From Sulfurimonas sp. (GTDB lineage Bacteria; Campylobacterota; Campylobacteria; Campylobacterales; Sulfurimonadaceae): a stretch of DNA of 64,000 bases. The notes beneath the pieces were generated by a model that had not been told where the DNA came from, did no database searches, and worked only from the letters and a program-made list of their open reading frames with translations. The stretch is taken from the NCBI GenBank assembly GCA_028689055.1, contig JAQTWZ010000005.1:29647-93646 (forward strand). The letters run 5' to 3'. A program made the position numbers and the translations under genes. Position 1 is the stretch's first letter. Every line of letters begins with the position of its first letter. Positions 8,044 to 16,703 of this stretch are shown here, piece by piece.

Positions 8044-9039
8044 CTAGCGTTCTGTAAAAATTTTCATTTTTTTGTCTTCTAATTTTATCATAAGAGTTTT
8101 ATCGCCAGTAAATCTAAAAGTGTCTGATCTATACATTTCTTTGAATGTTATTTTGAAAACATTTGTCAAATTTGGGTAAGGAACAATACTTATATTTTGA
8201 AAAATAATCGTTTTTTTCTCATTTTTTTGGAAAACTCTTGTTTTAAATCTTTTAAATTCTGGATATTTCATGCCATCATCTCTAACAAAATCAGGGGTAT
8301 AAAAATCAAGATAAGTATCTGTGTCACTATAAAGCCAAGCATATCTCCATTTGAATAATTCAGATAAAAGTAAAGAGAGAGTCTCTTTAGATGAGATTTT
8401 TGGTGTTGTCTGTTCATCAATAATTAAAAGTGTTTCTAGATAGTTGATTTTTCCCTCCAAACATTCTATATTTTCATTCTCTATAGCAATACAACCTTTA
8501 GTGTATGTATCTCTTGTTTGTTCTGTTGGCAAACCGTGAATCCATATGCCATGACCGTTTTTTCCTTGAAATCTGTCATAGATATTTGGATATGAAGTCA
8601 CAAAAGCAAGCGGACCGTAAAAAGAGTCAAGATTTTTGTCTTTTGAGAGTTTCTCTACAATACGATAGATGCCTATTGGAGTTTTCAAATCTCCTTCCTT
8701 TGCCTTGTCTCCATCGTTTTTTCCTGTATAAGCACTATGTTTTTTGACAAATTCATAGTTGTTTTCTTTATTTTTTACATATAAAGAGAGTGTAGATTTG
8801 TTTTTATCGCAGTAAAGGATACTACTATACTCTTCAGTAAAGCCAAATTTCGTGTCCTTATCTTTGATATATTCACTCCAATAAGATTCTCTTGTGAGTT
8901 CTTCATCCATTATTTTGGCAATATTGTCTATACCGTTTATTCGATAATTATCTAAAGATTCATTTGCAAAAAGCAAAACATTAGTAAAAATAATCATAGT
9001 AATAGTTTTTAATAGTTTTTTAATATTATGCTTTGTCAT
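8044..9039 (-). CDS. pgp2: L,D-transpeptidase-fold peptidoglycan carboxypeptidase, Pgp2/Csd6-like
   Basis: 331 residues. A hydrophobic N-terminal segment (ITMIIFTNVLLFANES) acts as signal sequence. The YkuD catalytic core contains GHGIWIHGLP (His168) and KGCIAI (Cys183), the His/Cys pair of L,D-transpeptidases. The C-terminal part from about residue 215 (LLLSELFKWRYAWLYSDTDT, FYTPDF) is an NTF2-like pocket domain, an arrangement characteristic of Csd6/Pgp2. Those enzymes act as LD-carboxypeptidases converting tetrapeptide stems to tripeptides, supplying the Pgp1/Csd4 substrate. The gene overlaps era by 14 nt, and the pgp1-like gene starts directly after its stop. The era-csd6 neighbourhood is the one known from Helicobacter pylori. 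Confidence 0.85.
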   Translation of the reverse strand: MTKHNIKKLLKTITMIIFTNVLLFANESLDNYRINGIDNIAKIMDEELTRESYWSEYIKDKDTKFGFTEEYSSILYCDKNKSTLSLYVKNKENNYEFVKKHSAYTGKNDGDKAKEGDLKTPIGIYRIVEKLSKDKNLDSFYGPLAFVTSYPNIYDRFQGKNGHGIWIHGLPTEQTRDTYTKGCIAIENENIECLEGKINYLETLLIIDEQTTPKISSKETLSLLLSELFKWRYAWLYSDTDTYLDFYTPDFVRDDGMKYPEFKRFKTRVFQKNEKKTIIFQNISIVPYPNLTNVFKITFKEMYRSDTFRFTGDKTLMIKLEDKKMKIFTER

Positions 9040-9940
9040 TTTGATATCCTATCTCTTTTAAATAATTTTTATCTTTGCTCCAGCCCTTTTTGACGCTTAC
9101 TTGAAGGTCAAGATAGGCTTTTTGTCCACTTAAAAATTCTATTTTTTCTCTAGCATATTTTCCTATGCGTTTGATAGATTCTCCGCCTTTACCGATTATG
9201 ATACCTTTTTGCGACTCTTTTTCGATGATAATAGTCGCATAGATTTTATCTAGGCCTTTATTCTCTTCTATCTTGTCTATCAAAACATCCGATTCGTACG
9301 GGATTTCATCACTGACATTTTCAAAAACGGCCTCGCGTATAAAACCTGCATAGATGTCACGTACAAGCTCGCTTGTCAAATCTTGAGGGTCAAAAAGATA
9401 AGGAGAATCAGGCAGATTTTTCGCGATAGTATCAAGTAAATCTTTATGTCCTACTTTTTTTGGCACGGCAATAGGGATTAATGCTTCAAAATGGTCTGAA
9501 AATTGGTTGTAAGAACTGATACGTTTGAAGAGTTTTTCTTGTGTTACCTGATCGATTTTACTGAGTACTATAATATGTTTCACACGATTATTATTGAGTT
9601 TTAAAAATTTTTCATAATGCTCTGTCGAATCCGTTATCGGTGCAAGATAAACAATAAGGTCACAATCTCCCATGGCTTTGAGTGCTTCATCAAGCATAAA
9701 CTGGTTGAGCACTTTTTCGCGCTCATGTATGCCGGGTGTGTCAACAAAAATAATCTGATCTCCATTGTGCATGACGATTGCGTTGGAACGTTTTCTTGTC
9801 GCGTTTGCTTTTTGCGAAACCATGGCGATATTTTCACCCAAAAGAGAGTTCATTAGGGTACTTTTACCTGCGTTTGGACGACCTATAAGAGAGACGAAAC
9901 CACTTCTTGTAGTTTTTGGAGTATTTATTTCTTGGCTCAT
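9026..9940 (-). CDS. era: GTPase Era, 16S rRNA-binding ribosome assembly factor
   Basis: 304 residues. GTPase motifs appear in order: G1 GRPNAGKS at 20-27, G3 DTPG in FVDTPGIHE near 68-72, and G4 LSKID near 125-130. The C-terminal KH domain carries GIIIGKGGESIKRIG near 250. Era binds the 3' end of 16S rRNA and couples 30S maturation to growth; it is peripheral to the membrane. It follows hslU by 24 nt and overlaps the pgp2-like gene by 14 nt. Length and motif set are standard and nothing is missing. Confidence 0.97.
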   Translation of the reverse strand: MSQEINTPKTTRSGFVSLIGRPNAGKSTLMNSLLGENIAMVSQKANATRKRSNAIVMHNGDQIIFVDTPGIHEREKVLNQFMLDEALKAMGDCDLIVYLAPITDSTEHYEKFLKLNNNRVKHIIVLSKIDQVTQEKLFKRISSYNQFSDHFEALIPIAVPKKVGHKDLLDTIAKNLPDSPYLFDPQDLTSELVRDIYAGFIREAVFENVSDEIPYESDVLIDKIEENKGLDKIYATIIIEKESQKGIIIGKGGESIKRIGKYAREKIEFLSGQKAYLDLQVSVKKGWSKDKNYLKEIGYQNDKA

Positions 9941-9964
9941 GAGAGTGACCTTTATTTGGTATTT

Positions 9965-11293
9965 TTACAATATATAACGAGAGAGATCTTCATTTTCTAC
10001 GACTAAATCAAGTTTTTCATGTACTAATGCAGCTGTGACAATACAATCTTGCCCTTTGTAGCTATCGGCATCAAAACTTATATCTTCTAAAACTTTTTCC
10101 AAAACCGTATGAAGGCGTCTAGCACCAATGTCTTCGGTTATTTCATTGGCACGGTGAGAGAGTTTGGCTATGGCTCGAATAGCTTCATCATCAAAACGCA
10201 GTGTGACTCCTTCTGTCGATAAAAGTGCCTCGTACTGTTTGAGCAAAGAGTTCTGCGTTTGTGTAAGTATGGCATACAGTGTCTCTTCTGTTAGTGCTTC
10301 AAGTTCTACGCGAAGAGGAAATCTTCCTTGAAGCTCAGGAATAAGATCGCTGGGTTTGCTCACATGAAATGCACCTGCGGCGATAAAAAGGATGTGATCT
10401 GTATTGATAACACCATATTTTGTAGTAACGCTACTACCTTCAACTATAGGAAGCAAATCCCTTTGTACACCTTCTTTGCTTGGATCATTTCTACCCTGAG
10501 ATTTTTCACTGAGAGCTATTTTGTCTATCTCATCCAAAAAGATGATACCGCCATTTTCTGCGCGGCGGAGCGCTTCTGCGTTTATGTTTGTCATATCGAG
10601 AAGTTTGTTTGTCGCTTCAAGCTTGAGGATGGATTTTGCATCTCTTACAGTAAGCTCTTTTTTGTTATCTTCTTTGCTCATGGTTGCAAATATTTTGGAA
10701 AAACTCTCTTGGACTTTGGCCATTTCCGGAGGCATATTTGTGTCATTAAATTCGATGTTTACTTTTTCAAGTTGCAGTTGGATGACAGTATCATCCATTT
10801 CGCCGGATTCTACTCTTTCTTCCATTGCGCGAAGAAGATGGGCATAGTCATCTTTTTTACTTTCACTTGCACCAAGAGGAAGAGGCGGAAGGAGATTTTC
10901 TACTATTTTATTGAGGACATAGTTGTCTATTTTCTCTTTGTTTTCTTCTTCTTTTTCGGCTTTTACGATACTGATTGCGTTTACGACAAGATCACGGATC
11001 ATCGACTCTACATCCCGTCCGACAAATCCTACTTCGGTGTATTTGCTAGCTTCGACTTTGATAAATGGTACTTTCATCATTTTTGCCAGTCTTCGGGAGA
11101 TTTCTGTTTTGCCGACACCAGTTGAACCTATCATAAGTATGTTTTTTGGCATGATTTCGTTTTGGAGTTCCAGCGAAAGCTGCATTCTTCTATATCGAGT
11201 TCTAAGGGCTAAAGCTATTGTTTTTTTTGCGTTTTTTTGAGAGATCACATATTGGTCTAAGTATGCAACTATCTCTTTTGGTGTTAAATTCAT
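9965..11293 (-). CDS. hslU: ATP-dependent protease ATPase subunit HslU
   Basis: 442 residues. The AAA+ ATPase has Walker A GSTGVGKT at 56-63 and Walker B IIFLDEIDK around 250-257. Between them lies the intermediate domain (about 110-235) that is specific to HslU, and the C-terminus ends in LSRYIL, the tail that docks into HslV. The pore-loop region is present as KYTEVGFVGRD. HslU unfolds substrates and feeds them into the HslV peptidase. It begins 11 nt after hslV and is part of the rplI-hslV-hslU-era block. Cytoplasmic. Confidence 0.97.
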   Translation of the reverse strand: MNLTPKEIVAYLDQYVISQKNAKKTIALALRTRYRRMQLSLELQNEIMPKNILMIGSTGVGKTEISRRLAKMMKVPFIKVEASKYTEVGFVGRDVESMIRDLVVNAISIVKAEKEEENKEKIDNYVLNKIVENLLPPLPLGASESKKDDYAHLLRAMEERVESGEMDDTVIQLQLEKVNIEFNDTNMPPEMAKVQESFSKIFATMSKEDNKKELTVRDAKSILKLEATNKLLDMTNINAEALRRAENGGIIFLDEIDKIALSEKSQGRNDPSKEGVQRDLLPIVEGSSVTTKYGVINTDHILFIAAGAFHVSKPSDLIPELQGRFPLRVELEALTEETLYAILTQTQNSLLKQYEALLSTEGVTLRFDDEAIRAIAKLSHRANEITEDIGARRLHTVLEKVLEDISFDADSYKGQDCIVTAALVHEKLDLVVENEDLSRYIL

Positions 11294-11304
11294 GGCTTAT
11301 TTTC

Positions 11305-11835
11305 CTAAAGAGTAAGGATTTTGATGTTGTGGTTTGTGTAGATGCACAGATCTGCTGCGATAGTAAGGCTCTCTCGTACAAGTTCCTCTTCATCGAGTGA
11401 AGCATGTTTTTTGAGTGCGCGCGCTGCTGCAATAGCATAATTGCCACCGCTTCCGATAGAAGCTATTGCACCATCTTCCGGCTCAACTACATCACCATTT
11501 CCTGTAAGAATAAAAATATGTTCGTTGTTAAGGACGATCATCATGGCTTCAAGTCTGCGAAGAACTTTATCTTTTCTCCAAGCTTTGGAAAATTCTATAA
11601 CAGACTTGAGAAGATCACCTTTTTTATTTTCTAAAAATTGTTCAAACATTTCAAAGAGGTTAAATGCATCCGCCGTACTTCCGGCAAAACCCGCGAGAAT
11701 CTTGCCGTTGTGAAGTGTCCGAATTTTTGTCGCATTGCCTTTGAGGATAGAGCTCCCAAATGTAACTTGTCCATCACCACCTATAACAGCTTTGTTTTTG
11801 CCTTTATAGGCAAGTATGGTTGTTGCATCAAACAT
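11305..11835 (-). CDS. hslV: ATP-dependent protease peptidase subunit HslV
   Basis: 176 residues. The N-terminal threonine nucleophile is in [15 protein letters not shown]: the mature enzyme should start at Thr5 after removal of a four-residue propeptide, slightly longer than the single Met seen in Escherichia coli but usual in Campylobacterota. Conserved GDGQVTFG and [10 protein letters not shown] follow, together with [16 protein letters not shown] near the C-terminal third. It assembles as a dodecamer capped by HslU. The gene starts 2 nt after the rplI stop and is followed by hslU after 11 nt, in line with co-expression of both subunits. Confidence 0.96.
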   Translation of the reverse strand: MFDATTILAYKGKNKAVIGGDGQVTFGSSILKGNATKIRTLHNGKILAGFAGSTADAFNLFEMFEQFLENKKGDLLKSVIEFSKAWRKDKVLRRLEAMMIVLNNEHIFILTGNGDVVEPEDGAIASIGSGGNYAIAAARALKKHASLDEEELVRESLTIAADLCIYTNHNIKILTL

Positions 11836-11837
11836 TC

Positions 11838-12284
11838 CTATTCGCCTTGGATATCCACATGAAGTGTTGCATGAATGCCATGACCGAGTTTGAGGTCTAG
11901 CTCATGTTCACCAACTGTTTTGATAGCAACTTTATCTATGATGTGTTTTTTATCTATCTCAATTCCGTGTTGCTCAAGGAGTGCATGAGCTACTTCATCT
12001 TTTGTGATTGAACCAAAAAGATGGCCATTGTCACCTATAGGTTTCGTAATGATTATCTCTGCTTTATCTAACTTCACTGCGAGAGCTTTCAGCGTTGTAA
12101 TCTCATCCGCCAAATCTTTTGCTTTTTGTGCTTCATCAGCAGCATGTTGTGCTAATATCTCCGTTGTTGCATGTTTTGCAAAGCCTTTTGCTATAAGAAA
12201 GTTTTTGCCATATCCGTCTTTTACTTCTTTAACTTCACCGACTTTTCCTAAACTTTTTACATCTTTTGTAAGTAGTACTTTCAA
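11838..12284 (-). CDS. rplI: 50S ribosomal protein L9
   Basis: 148 residues. The N-terminal rRNA-binding domain is clear ([38 protein letters not shown]), followed by the long connecting helix (about 45-75) and the C-terminal domain ([20 protein letters not shown]). L9 binds 23S rRNA at the base of L1 and limits frameshifting. It is the first gene after the hairpin at 12305-12333, so it probably has its own promoter in the short gap or receives readthrough. It heads rplI-hslV-hslU-era. Confidence 0.97.
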   Translation of the reverse strand: MKVLLTKDVKSLGKVGEVKEVKDGYGKNFLIAKGFAKHATTEILAQHAADEAQKAKDLADEITTLKALAVKLDKAEIIITKPIGDNGHLFGSITKDEVAHALLEQHGIEIDKKHIIDKVAIKTVGEHELDLKLGHGIHATLHVDIQGE

Positions 12285-12304
12285 TTTTATTCCTTTTTTT
12301 TCTT

Positions 12305-12333
12305 CTAAAAAAAGAGAGAATTATCTCTCTTTT
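12305..12333 (-). terminator. Intrinsic terminator overlapping the stop codon of the FTR-rhodanese gene
   Basis: On the minus strand a 10-bp stem (AAAAGAGAGA paired with TCTCTCTTTT, 12310-12319 and 12324-12333) encloses the four-base loop TAAT, which contains the TAA stop of the FTR-rhodanese gene. The 3' arm continues into a T run (12307-12313 read as TTTTTTT). The stem is AT-rich, so it may be a weak or bidirectional signal. It separates argG/FTR-rhodanese from rplI-hslVU. Confidence 0.65.
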
Positions 12334-13058
12334 GGTCCGCCATAAGAAACGATACCATGTGTGAGGTTTCCGACTTTTGTATAGCCCATATCACCCAAAA
12401 TTCTTGCACAGTGTGCAGAACGGCTGCCTACATGACAATAAAGAATGATATTTTCATTTTTGTCAAGTTTTGCTTCATCTAAAGTTTGGAAGAAACTGCT
12501 CGTAGGAACAAGTGCATCTGCACCGCTAATATGACCCATCATCCACTCCATATGTTCACGGACATCGACGATTTTAAAGTCAACCATACCAAGATCACGT
12601 GCTTCGATAAGTGCAATAAGTTCATCTCCATCGATCTCTCTTTGGCTCACAAGAACTTGACACTCTTCTTTTGTAAGTCCGCGTGAGTGCGTATGAACGA
12701 CCTCTTCCATACCGAGTTCGATGCGTTTTGCAGCTGCAAACGCAGGCGTACAAAAGATCTGACAGTGACATACGCCTTCGTCAGGTATCTCATGTTCTAG
12801 TGCCGGTTTACATGGGCAGATTCTATCTTCAACACTTCTTGGTTTTTCATCTACCACTTCAACCATAAAACAAGGACAAAAGCGTTTGTTATACATCATC
12901 TTGTTTCTAGCAAGACCCATCTGTACACCTTCGTTTATCTCTGTTTGAGGATTGTATTCCCAGTTAAACTGCTTGATAACTTTGTCTGTAAACTTAATCG
13001 TTTTTTGCATCTCTTCTTGAAATTCAGGAGAGTTCATATCGATTTTAATGATGCTCAT
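12321..13058 (-). CDS. Fusion of ferredoxin-thioredoxin reductase catalytic-type domain and rhodanese
   Basis: 245 residues. The first part (1 to about 115) has the cysteine pattern of ferredoxin:thioredoxin reductase catalytic subunits: CPC in RFCPCF, CPC in RICPCKPALE and CHC in GVCHCQIFC, which supply a 4Fe-4S cluster and an adjacent redox disulfide. The second part (about 135-245) is a rhodanese domain with KIVDVREHMEWMMGHI and the active-site loop CHVGSRS. A protein that joins disulfide reduction or an Fe-S cluster to sulfane-sulfur transfer would suit sulfur metabolism or thiol repair, but the substrate is unknown. The gene lies 17 nt downstream of argG. Domain calls are firm; the joint function is inference. 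Confidence 0.85.
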   Translation of the reverse strand: MSIIKIDMNSPEFQEEMQKTIKFTDKVIKQFNWEYNPQTEINEGVQMGLARNKMMYNKRFCPCFMVEVVDEKPRSVEDRICPCKPALEHEIPDEGVCHCQIFCTPAFAAAKRIELGMEEVVHTHSRGLTKEECQVLVSQREIDGDELIALIEARDLGMVDFKIVDVREHMEWMMGHISGADALVPTSSFFQTLDEAKLDKNENIILYCHVGSRSAHCARILGDMGYTKVGNLTHGIVSYGGPKER

Positions 13059-13075
13059 TTTGTCTTCCTTTGTAT

Positions 13076-14320
13076 TTATTTTTTTAAGTGATTTCTTTTT
13101 TTACCGGCGATAATTCTTCTAAGCGCATTGAGTCTGATAAAACCTTCTGCATCTTTTTGATTATACACTTCATCTTCTTCAAATGTTGAATGCGCTTCAG
13201 AATAGAGAGACATATCTGATTCGCGACCTACAACTTCTACATTTCCTTTGTAAAGTTTGAGTTTTACAGTTCCTTGAACATATTTTTGCGTAATATCAAT
13301 CGCTGCTTGCATCATCTCTCTCTCTGGCGTAAACCAGAAACCGTTATAGATAAGTTCCGCATATTTTGAAATCATTGAGTCTTTCATATGTGCTTCTTCA
13401 CGGTCGAGACAAATTGATTCTATTGCACGGTGTGCTTTGAGCATGATAGTCCCGCCCGGTGTTTCATAACATCCACGCGCTTTCATACCTACAAAACGGT
13501 TTTCTACGATATCAACGCGCCCAATTCCGTGTTTGTTTCCATATTCGTTTAAAGTTCTCAAAAGAGTAGCAGGAGACATCTCTATACCATTGACTGAGAT
13601 AGGATCGCCATTTTTGTATCCTATCGTAATGTACTCTTTTTCATCAGGAGCATTCTCAGGAGAGTTACTCCAAAGCCACATTGACTCTTCTGGCTCATTC
13701 ATAGGGTTTTCTAAGTGTAATCCTTCATACGAAATATGAAGAAGATTGGCATCCATAGAGTAAGGACTTACGGTAGGATTGCCGTTTGCATCTAAATGTT
13801 TTTGGTCTATTTTAATGCCATGTTCTCTTGCATATGCTAAAAGTTTTTCTCTTGAGTTTAAGTCCCACTCTCTCCAAGGTGCAATAACAGTGATATCGGG
13901 ATTTAGACCTAAATAACCAAGTTCAAATCTTACCTGATCGTTCCCTTTTCCTGTAGCACCGTGACTTACTGCATCCGCACCCATCTTCTTTGCAATCTCA
14001 ATCTGTTTTTTAGCGATGAGAGGTCTCGCAATAGAAGTTCCAAGGAGATACTCACCTTCATAAATAGCGTTTGCTCTAAACATAGGAAAAACATACTCTT
14101 TTACAAACTCTTCTTGTACATCAAGAATAAAAATATTTTCAGGTTTGATACCGTTGTCAAGTGCTTTTTGACGTGCCGGTGCAACATCTTCGCCCTGTCC
14201 TAAATCTGCTGTAAAGGTAATAACTTCAGCTTTGTACTCATCTTGTAGCCACTTCAAAATAACACTTGTATCAAGTCCGCCTGAATATGCTAAAACTACT
14301 TTTTTGACTTCTTTTTTCAT
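13076..14320 (-). CDS. argG: Argininosuccinate synthase
   Basis: 414 residues. The ATP-pyrophosphatase P-loop is at the N-terminus ([14 protein letters not shown]), followed by [16 protein letters not shown], which binds citrulline and aspartate, and the C-terminal part with [17 protein letters not shown]. The enzyme condenses citrulline with aspartate, the penultimate step of arginine synthesis; argD lies elsewhere in this window at 38.7 kb. It is the first gene of the minus-strand block, with a TATAAT box 36 nt upstream. Length is normal. Confidence 0.97.
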   Translation of the reverse strand: MKKEVKKVVLAYSGGLDTSVILKWLQDEYKAEVITFTADLGQGEDVAPARQKALDNGIKPENIFILDVQEEFVKEYVFPMFRANAIYEGEYLLGTSIARPLIAKKQIEIAKKMGADAVSHGATGKGNDQVRFELGYLGLNPDITVIAPWREWDLNSREKLLAYAREHGIKIDQKHLDANGNPTVSPYSMDANLLHISYEGLHLENPMNEPEESMWLWSNSPENAPDEKEYITIGYKNGDPISVNGIEMSPATLLRTLNEYGNKHGIGRVDIVENRFVGMKARGCYETPGGTIMLKAHRAIESICLDREEAHMKDSMISKYAELIYNGFWFTPEREMMQAAIDITQKYVQGTVKLKLYKGNVEVVGRESDMSLYSEAHSTFEEDEVYNQKDAEGFIRLNALRRIIAGKKRNHLKK

Positions 14321-14355
14321 ATAAAAAACCCTTTGCTAGAGAAATAATTGACGCG

Positions 14356-14361
14356 ATTATA
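14356..14361 (-). promoter_or_regulatory. Likely -10 box of the argG promoter
   Basis: The minus strand reads GTTATAATCGCG, a perfect TATAAT 36 nt before the argG start codon. No convincing -35 element is seen, which is normal for housekeeping promoters in Campylobacterota. Confidence 0.6.
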
Positions 14362-14445
14362 ACGAAAAAGAGGTGAGGGAATACTTATAAAGAATGAATT
14401 CTGTGAGTGTATGAAAAAATATTTAAGAGAGTGTAGCAAAACTAA

Positions 14446-14496
14446 GCAGAAAAAAAGTGGTTGATTCAAAGGAGTCTATTTACCCCTTGGAATCAA
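14446..14496 (-). terminator. Intrinsic terminator of flaG, stem overlapping the 3' end of the gene
   Basis: On the minus strand TTGATTCCAAGG (14496-14485) pairs with CCTTTGAATCAA (14472-14461), 11 of 12 positions, with the flaG stop codon in the loop. The 3' arm is followed by CCACTTTTTTTC, giving a seven-T tract. This is a good rho-independent terminator between flaG and argG. Confidence 0.75.
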
Positions 14497-14869
14497 ATAA
14501 TATGCCTGTAACTTCTTGCATTTTAGGTAAAAAATCTGCAGCTTGTTCGGCTGGAAATCTTCGTATCATTTTGTTTGTTTGGGCTTCGATAACAGAGACA
14601 TAAAAAATATCGTTTGTATCTACACCAAATTTGAGATTTGTGTTCATTGGAGCCATTGCTTTGTTGAGGTCATCTACCAAATCTTGCACTTTTTCTTTTG
14701 AATCTATTTTATTCATATGAACAGTAGCATCTTCTTTTTGCATCTGTTTTACAACATCAACTTTTTGGGTTTGTTGAACCTGTTGTTGTGCCTGTTGTGC
14801 TCGTCCTTGAGCCTCGCTTGAAGCTATCTGTGATTGTTGCTGTCTTGCAACATTTGCTATGCCATCCAT
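14480..14869 (-). CDS. flaG: FlaG-family flagellar protein
   Basis: 129 residues. The Gln/Ala-rich N-terminal third (QQQSQIASSEAQGRAQQAQQ) is low complexity; the C-terminal part from about 55 has the FlaG domain: DLVDDLNKAMAPMNTNLKF, then FYVSVIEAQTNKMIRRFPAE. FlaG proteins in Campylobacter and Helicobacter limit filament length and are co-regulated with flagellins. It stands alone between argG and the divergent MFS gene, with a FliA-type promoter upstream and its own terminator, so it is probably a monocistronic late flagellar gene. Confidence 0.88.
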   Translation of the reverse strand: MDGIANVARQQQSQIASSEAQGRAQQAQQQVQQTQKVDVVKQMQKEDATVHMNKIDSKEKVQDLVDDLNKAMAPMNTNLKFGVDTNDIFYVSVIEAQTNKMIRRFPAEQAADFLPKMQEVTGILFDSKG

Positions 14870-14904
14870 GACTTACTCCTATCTAAAGAATATTATTACA
14901 CTTT

Positions 14905-14931
14905 AAATCGACATAAAAATAAATAACTTTA
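14905..14931 (-). promoter_or_regulatory. Sigma-28 (FliA) promoter of flaG
   Basis: The minus strand reads TAAAGTTA (-35, 14931-14924), an 11-base spacer, then GTCGATTT (-10, 14912-14905), ending 35 nt before the flaG ATG. This matches the FliA consensus TAAAGTTT-N11-GCCGATAA in both boxes and in spacing. Confidence 0.75.
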
Positions 14932-14984
14932 ATACAAAATATGTAAAATTTACAAATAATTAACTTTATGCTACCCTTGCGTTT

Positions 14985-16190
14985 ATGAAAACATACAGAG
15001 AACTCCTTGCAAACGAACCTTTACTCAAAAGACTCTCCTCTATACAACTCATCGTTTATTTTGGTGCTTGGTTTTCCAATGTGGCTATTTATACACTTCT
15101 TTTGAGTATGAATGTCTCAGCCGAAGTTGTTGCGTTTACTGCGATGATTCATTTTGCTTCAGGGATTGTTCAAGCGCCTTTTTCTGGAAGTATTATCGAT
15201 AAAGTAAAACCAAAAAAGTTGATGCTTTGGTTGATTTTTTTGGAGATGAGTACAACTTTTTTCCTTGTTTTTATTACAGAGCTCTCAGATTTGTGGTTGC
15301 TTTATATTCTTATTTTTATCAAGATGGCGGCGGCAAGTTTTTATTTTACAAGTGAAATGTCACTGCTTCCAAAAATACTTAGTGCTGCAAATCTACAAAA
15401 AGCAAATGAACTGCACTCTATTATCTGGTCTCTTTCATATACGCTGGGCATGGCGGTGAGCGGTTTTGTCGTTTATCTACTTGGAGTGAAGATGGCGTTT
15501 ATCCTTGACGGATTTATTCTTATGGCTGCGTTTTTTCTTTTTTATCGCATCGATATCCGAGTCGAACTTCAAGAAACGCAAGAAAATCTTTTAATAATGA
15601 TGCAAGATACTTTTACCTATCTCAAAAAATATCCTCATGCGATGCACCTGATGTTTTTGCACGCTTTTGTTGGTTTGACTGCGTTTGATGCGCTTGTAGC
15701 TTTGATGGTGGATGCATACTACGCAAGTATCATAGCCACATCACTTGCGCTTGGTTTACTCCATGCCAGTCGGGCTATCGGTCTAGTTATCGGACCTGTT
15801 TTGATGCGAAATTGGGTAAACAACAAGCGACTTGTTTATATCTTTATCGCACAGGCTTTGGCTATCTGGCTTTGGGCGTATGTTATGCAAAATTTTTATC
15901 TCTCTATAGCTGCAAGTGTGGTAGTGGGGTTTTTTACGACAACACTCTGGTCTTACACTTATACACTCTTACAAAAAAATATCGACAAAAAATATTACGG
16001 TCGTATAGTCGCTTATAATGATATGCTTTTTCTCTCTGTAGCTGCGTTTACATCCTATATGATAGGGTATCTTGCCACACTCACATATTCTTTGGGGTTT
16101 ATTACTTTTCTTATCGGTTTGGGTTTTGCTTTGGGAGCAATCTATTATCGCTGGATATATAAAACACAAAACATAGGTGATGTGCAATGA
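14985..16190 (+). CDS. Major facilitator superfamily transporter
   Basis: 401 residues with about 12 membrane segments. The N-terminal half contains FASGIVQAPFSGSIIDKVKPKK, a variant of the MFS loop 2-3 motif, and the overall pattern resembles the enterobactin-exporter/drug-efflux MFS group. Substrate cannot be told. A TATGCT box at 14967-14972 ends only 12 nt before the ATG, so the message may be almost leaderless; no Shine-Dalgarno is visible. The stop overlaps the next gene (ATGATGA), and the two small genes that follow probably share its transcript. Confidence 0.85.
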   Translation: MKTYRELLANEPLLKRLSSIQLIVYFGAWFSNVAIYTLLLSMNVSAEVVAFTAMIHFASGIVQAPFSGSIIDKVKPKKLMLWLIFLEMSTTFFLVFITELSDLWLLYILIFIKMAAASFYFTSEMSLLPKILSAANLQKANELHSIIWSLSYTLGMAVSGFVVYLLGVKMAFILDGFILMAAFFLFYRIDIRVELQETQENLLIMMQDTFTYLKKYPHAMHLMFLHAFVGLTAFDALVALMVDAYYASIIATSLALGLLHASRAIGLVIGPVLMRNWVNNKRLVYIFIAQALAIWLWAYVMQNFYLSIAASVVVGFFTTTLWSYTYTLLQKNIDKKYYGRIVAYNDMLFLSVAAFTSYMIGYLATLTYSLGFITFLIGLGFALGAIYYRWIYKTQNIGDVQ

Positions 16191-16441
16191 TGACTTTTGC
16201 AGTTCTTGGCGGATTTCTTCTCAATATCGGTGCGTTTTTGACTTACAAAGGCAAAATTTATCAGGCGGTCATCGTCTATCTTTTTGCCGATATTTGCTGG
16301 ATAGTTATGGCGTATGAAAGAAATGATTATATCGGTTCGTTTTTTATCATTACGGGAACTACATTTGGCTTTTTGGCTTATCTGAAGATGCAACGTGGAG
16401 AGATGAACAAAAGCCTCAATAAGGAAGAAAATGATTTATAA
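16187..16441 (+). CDS. Small membrane protein, function unknown
   Basis: 84 residues with three probable membrane helices (about 4-18, 24-41 and 48-66) and a charged C-terminal tail. The start overlaps the MFS stop by 4 nt, so translation is probably coupled. I recognise no family beyond a general resemblance to small inner-membrane proteins. It could assist or regulate the transporter, but that is only positional inference. Confidence 0.65.
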   Translation: MMTFAVLGGFLLNIGAFLTYKGKIYQAVIVYLFADICWIVMAYERNDYIGSFFIITGTTFGFLAYLKMQRGEMNKSLNKEENDL

Positions 16442-16703
16442 CTCAAGTATAGGTGCGATAGAACTCTCAAATCTTACAAGACTTTATCCTGCAGTCGTCG
16501 TAGATATGCATGGGGAAGTGGCGGAGATGAGTTTGGAATGGACGGAGCTTTACGGTGATAAAGTAAAACTTTTGAAATATATACTCGTTTTTGACTACAC
16601 AAAACCCGGTGAAGATGTAAAAAACAAAAAAGTTTTGGAGTTTAAAACAAAAGAGGCACTCATCGCGACGATGCAAGAGGTAGCACAATTTTTTCAAGAG
16701 TGA
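16431..16703 (+). CDS. Small soluble conserved-type protein, function unknown
   Basis: 90 residues, no signal peptide or membrane helix. It overlaps the small membrane protein gene by 11 nt. Sequence features are a mixed alpha/beta pattern (LYPAVVVDMHGEVAEMSLEW, KYILVFDYTKPG) without recognisable motifs. The third gene of the MFS operon; coding status is supported by the overlap and by codon use like its neighbours. Confidence 0.6.
   Translation: MIYNSSIGAIELSNLTRLYPAVVVDMHGEVAEMSLEWTELYGDKVKLLKYILVFDYTKPGEDVKNKKVLEFKTKEALIATMQEVAQFFQE

Noticed and set aside
10328-11125. Long plus-strand reading frame antisense to hslU
   Set aside because: Rich in Phe, Cys and Tyr as typical for the complement of an AT-rich gene; hslU on the other strand is certain.
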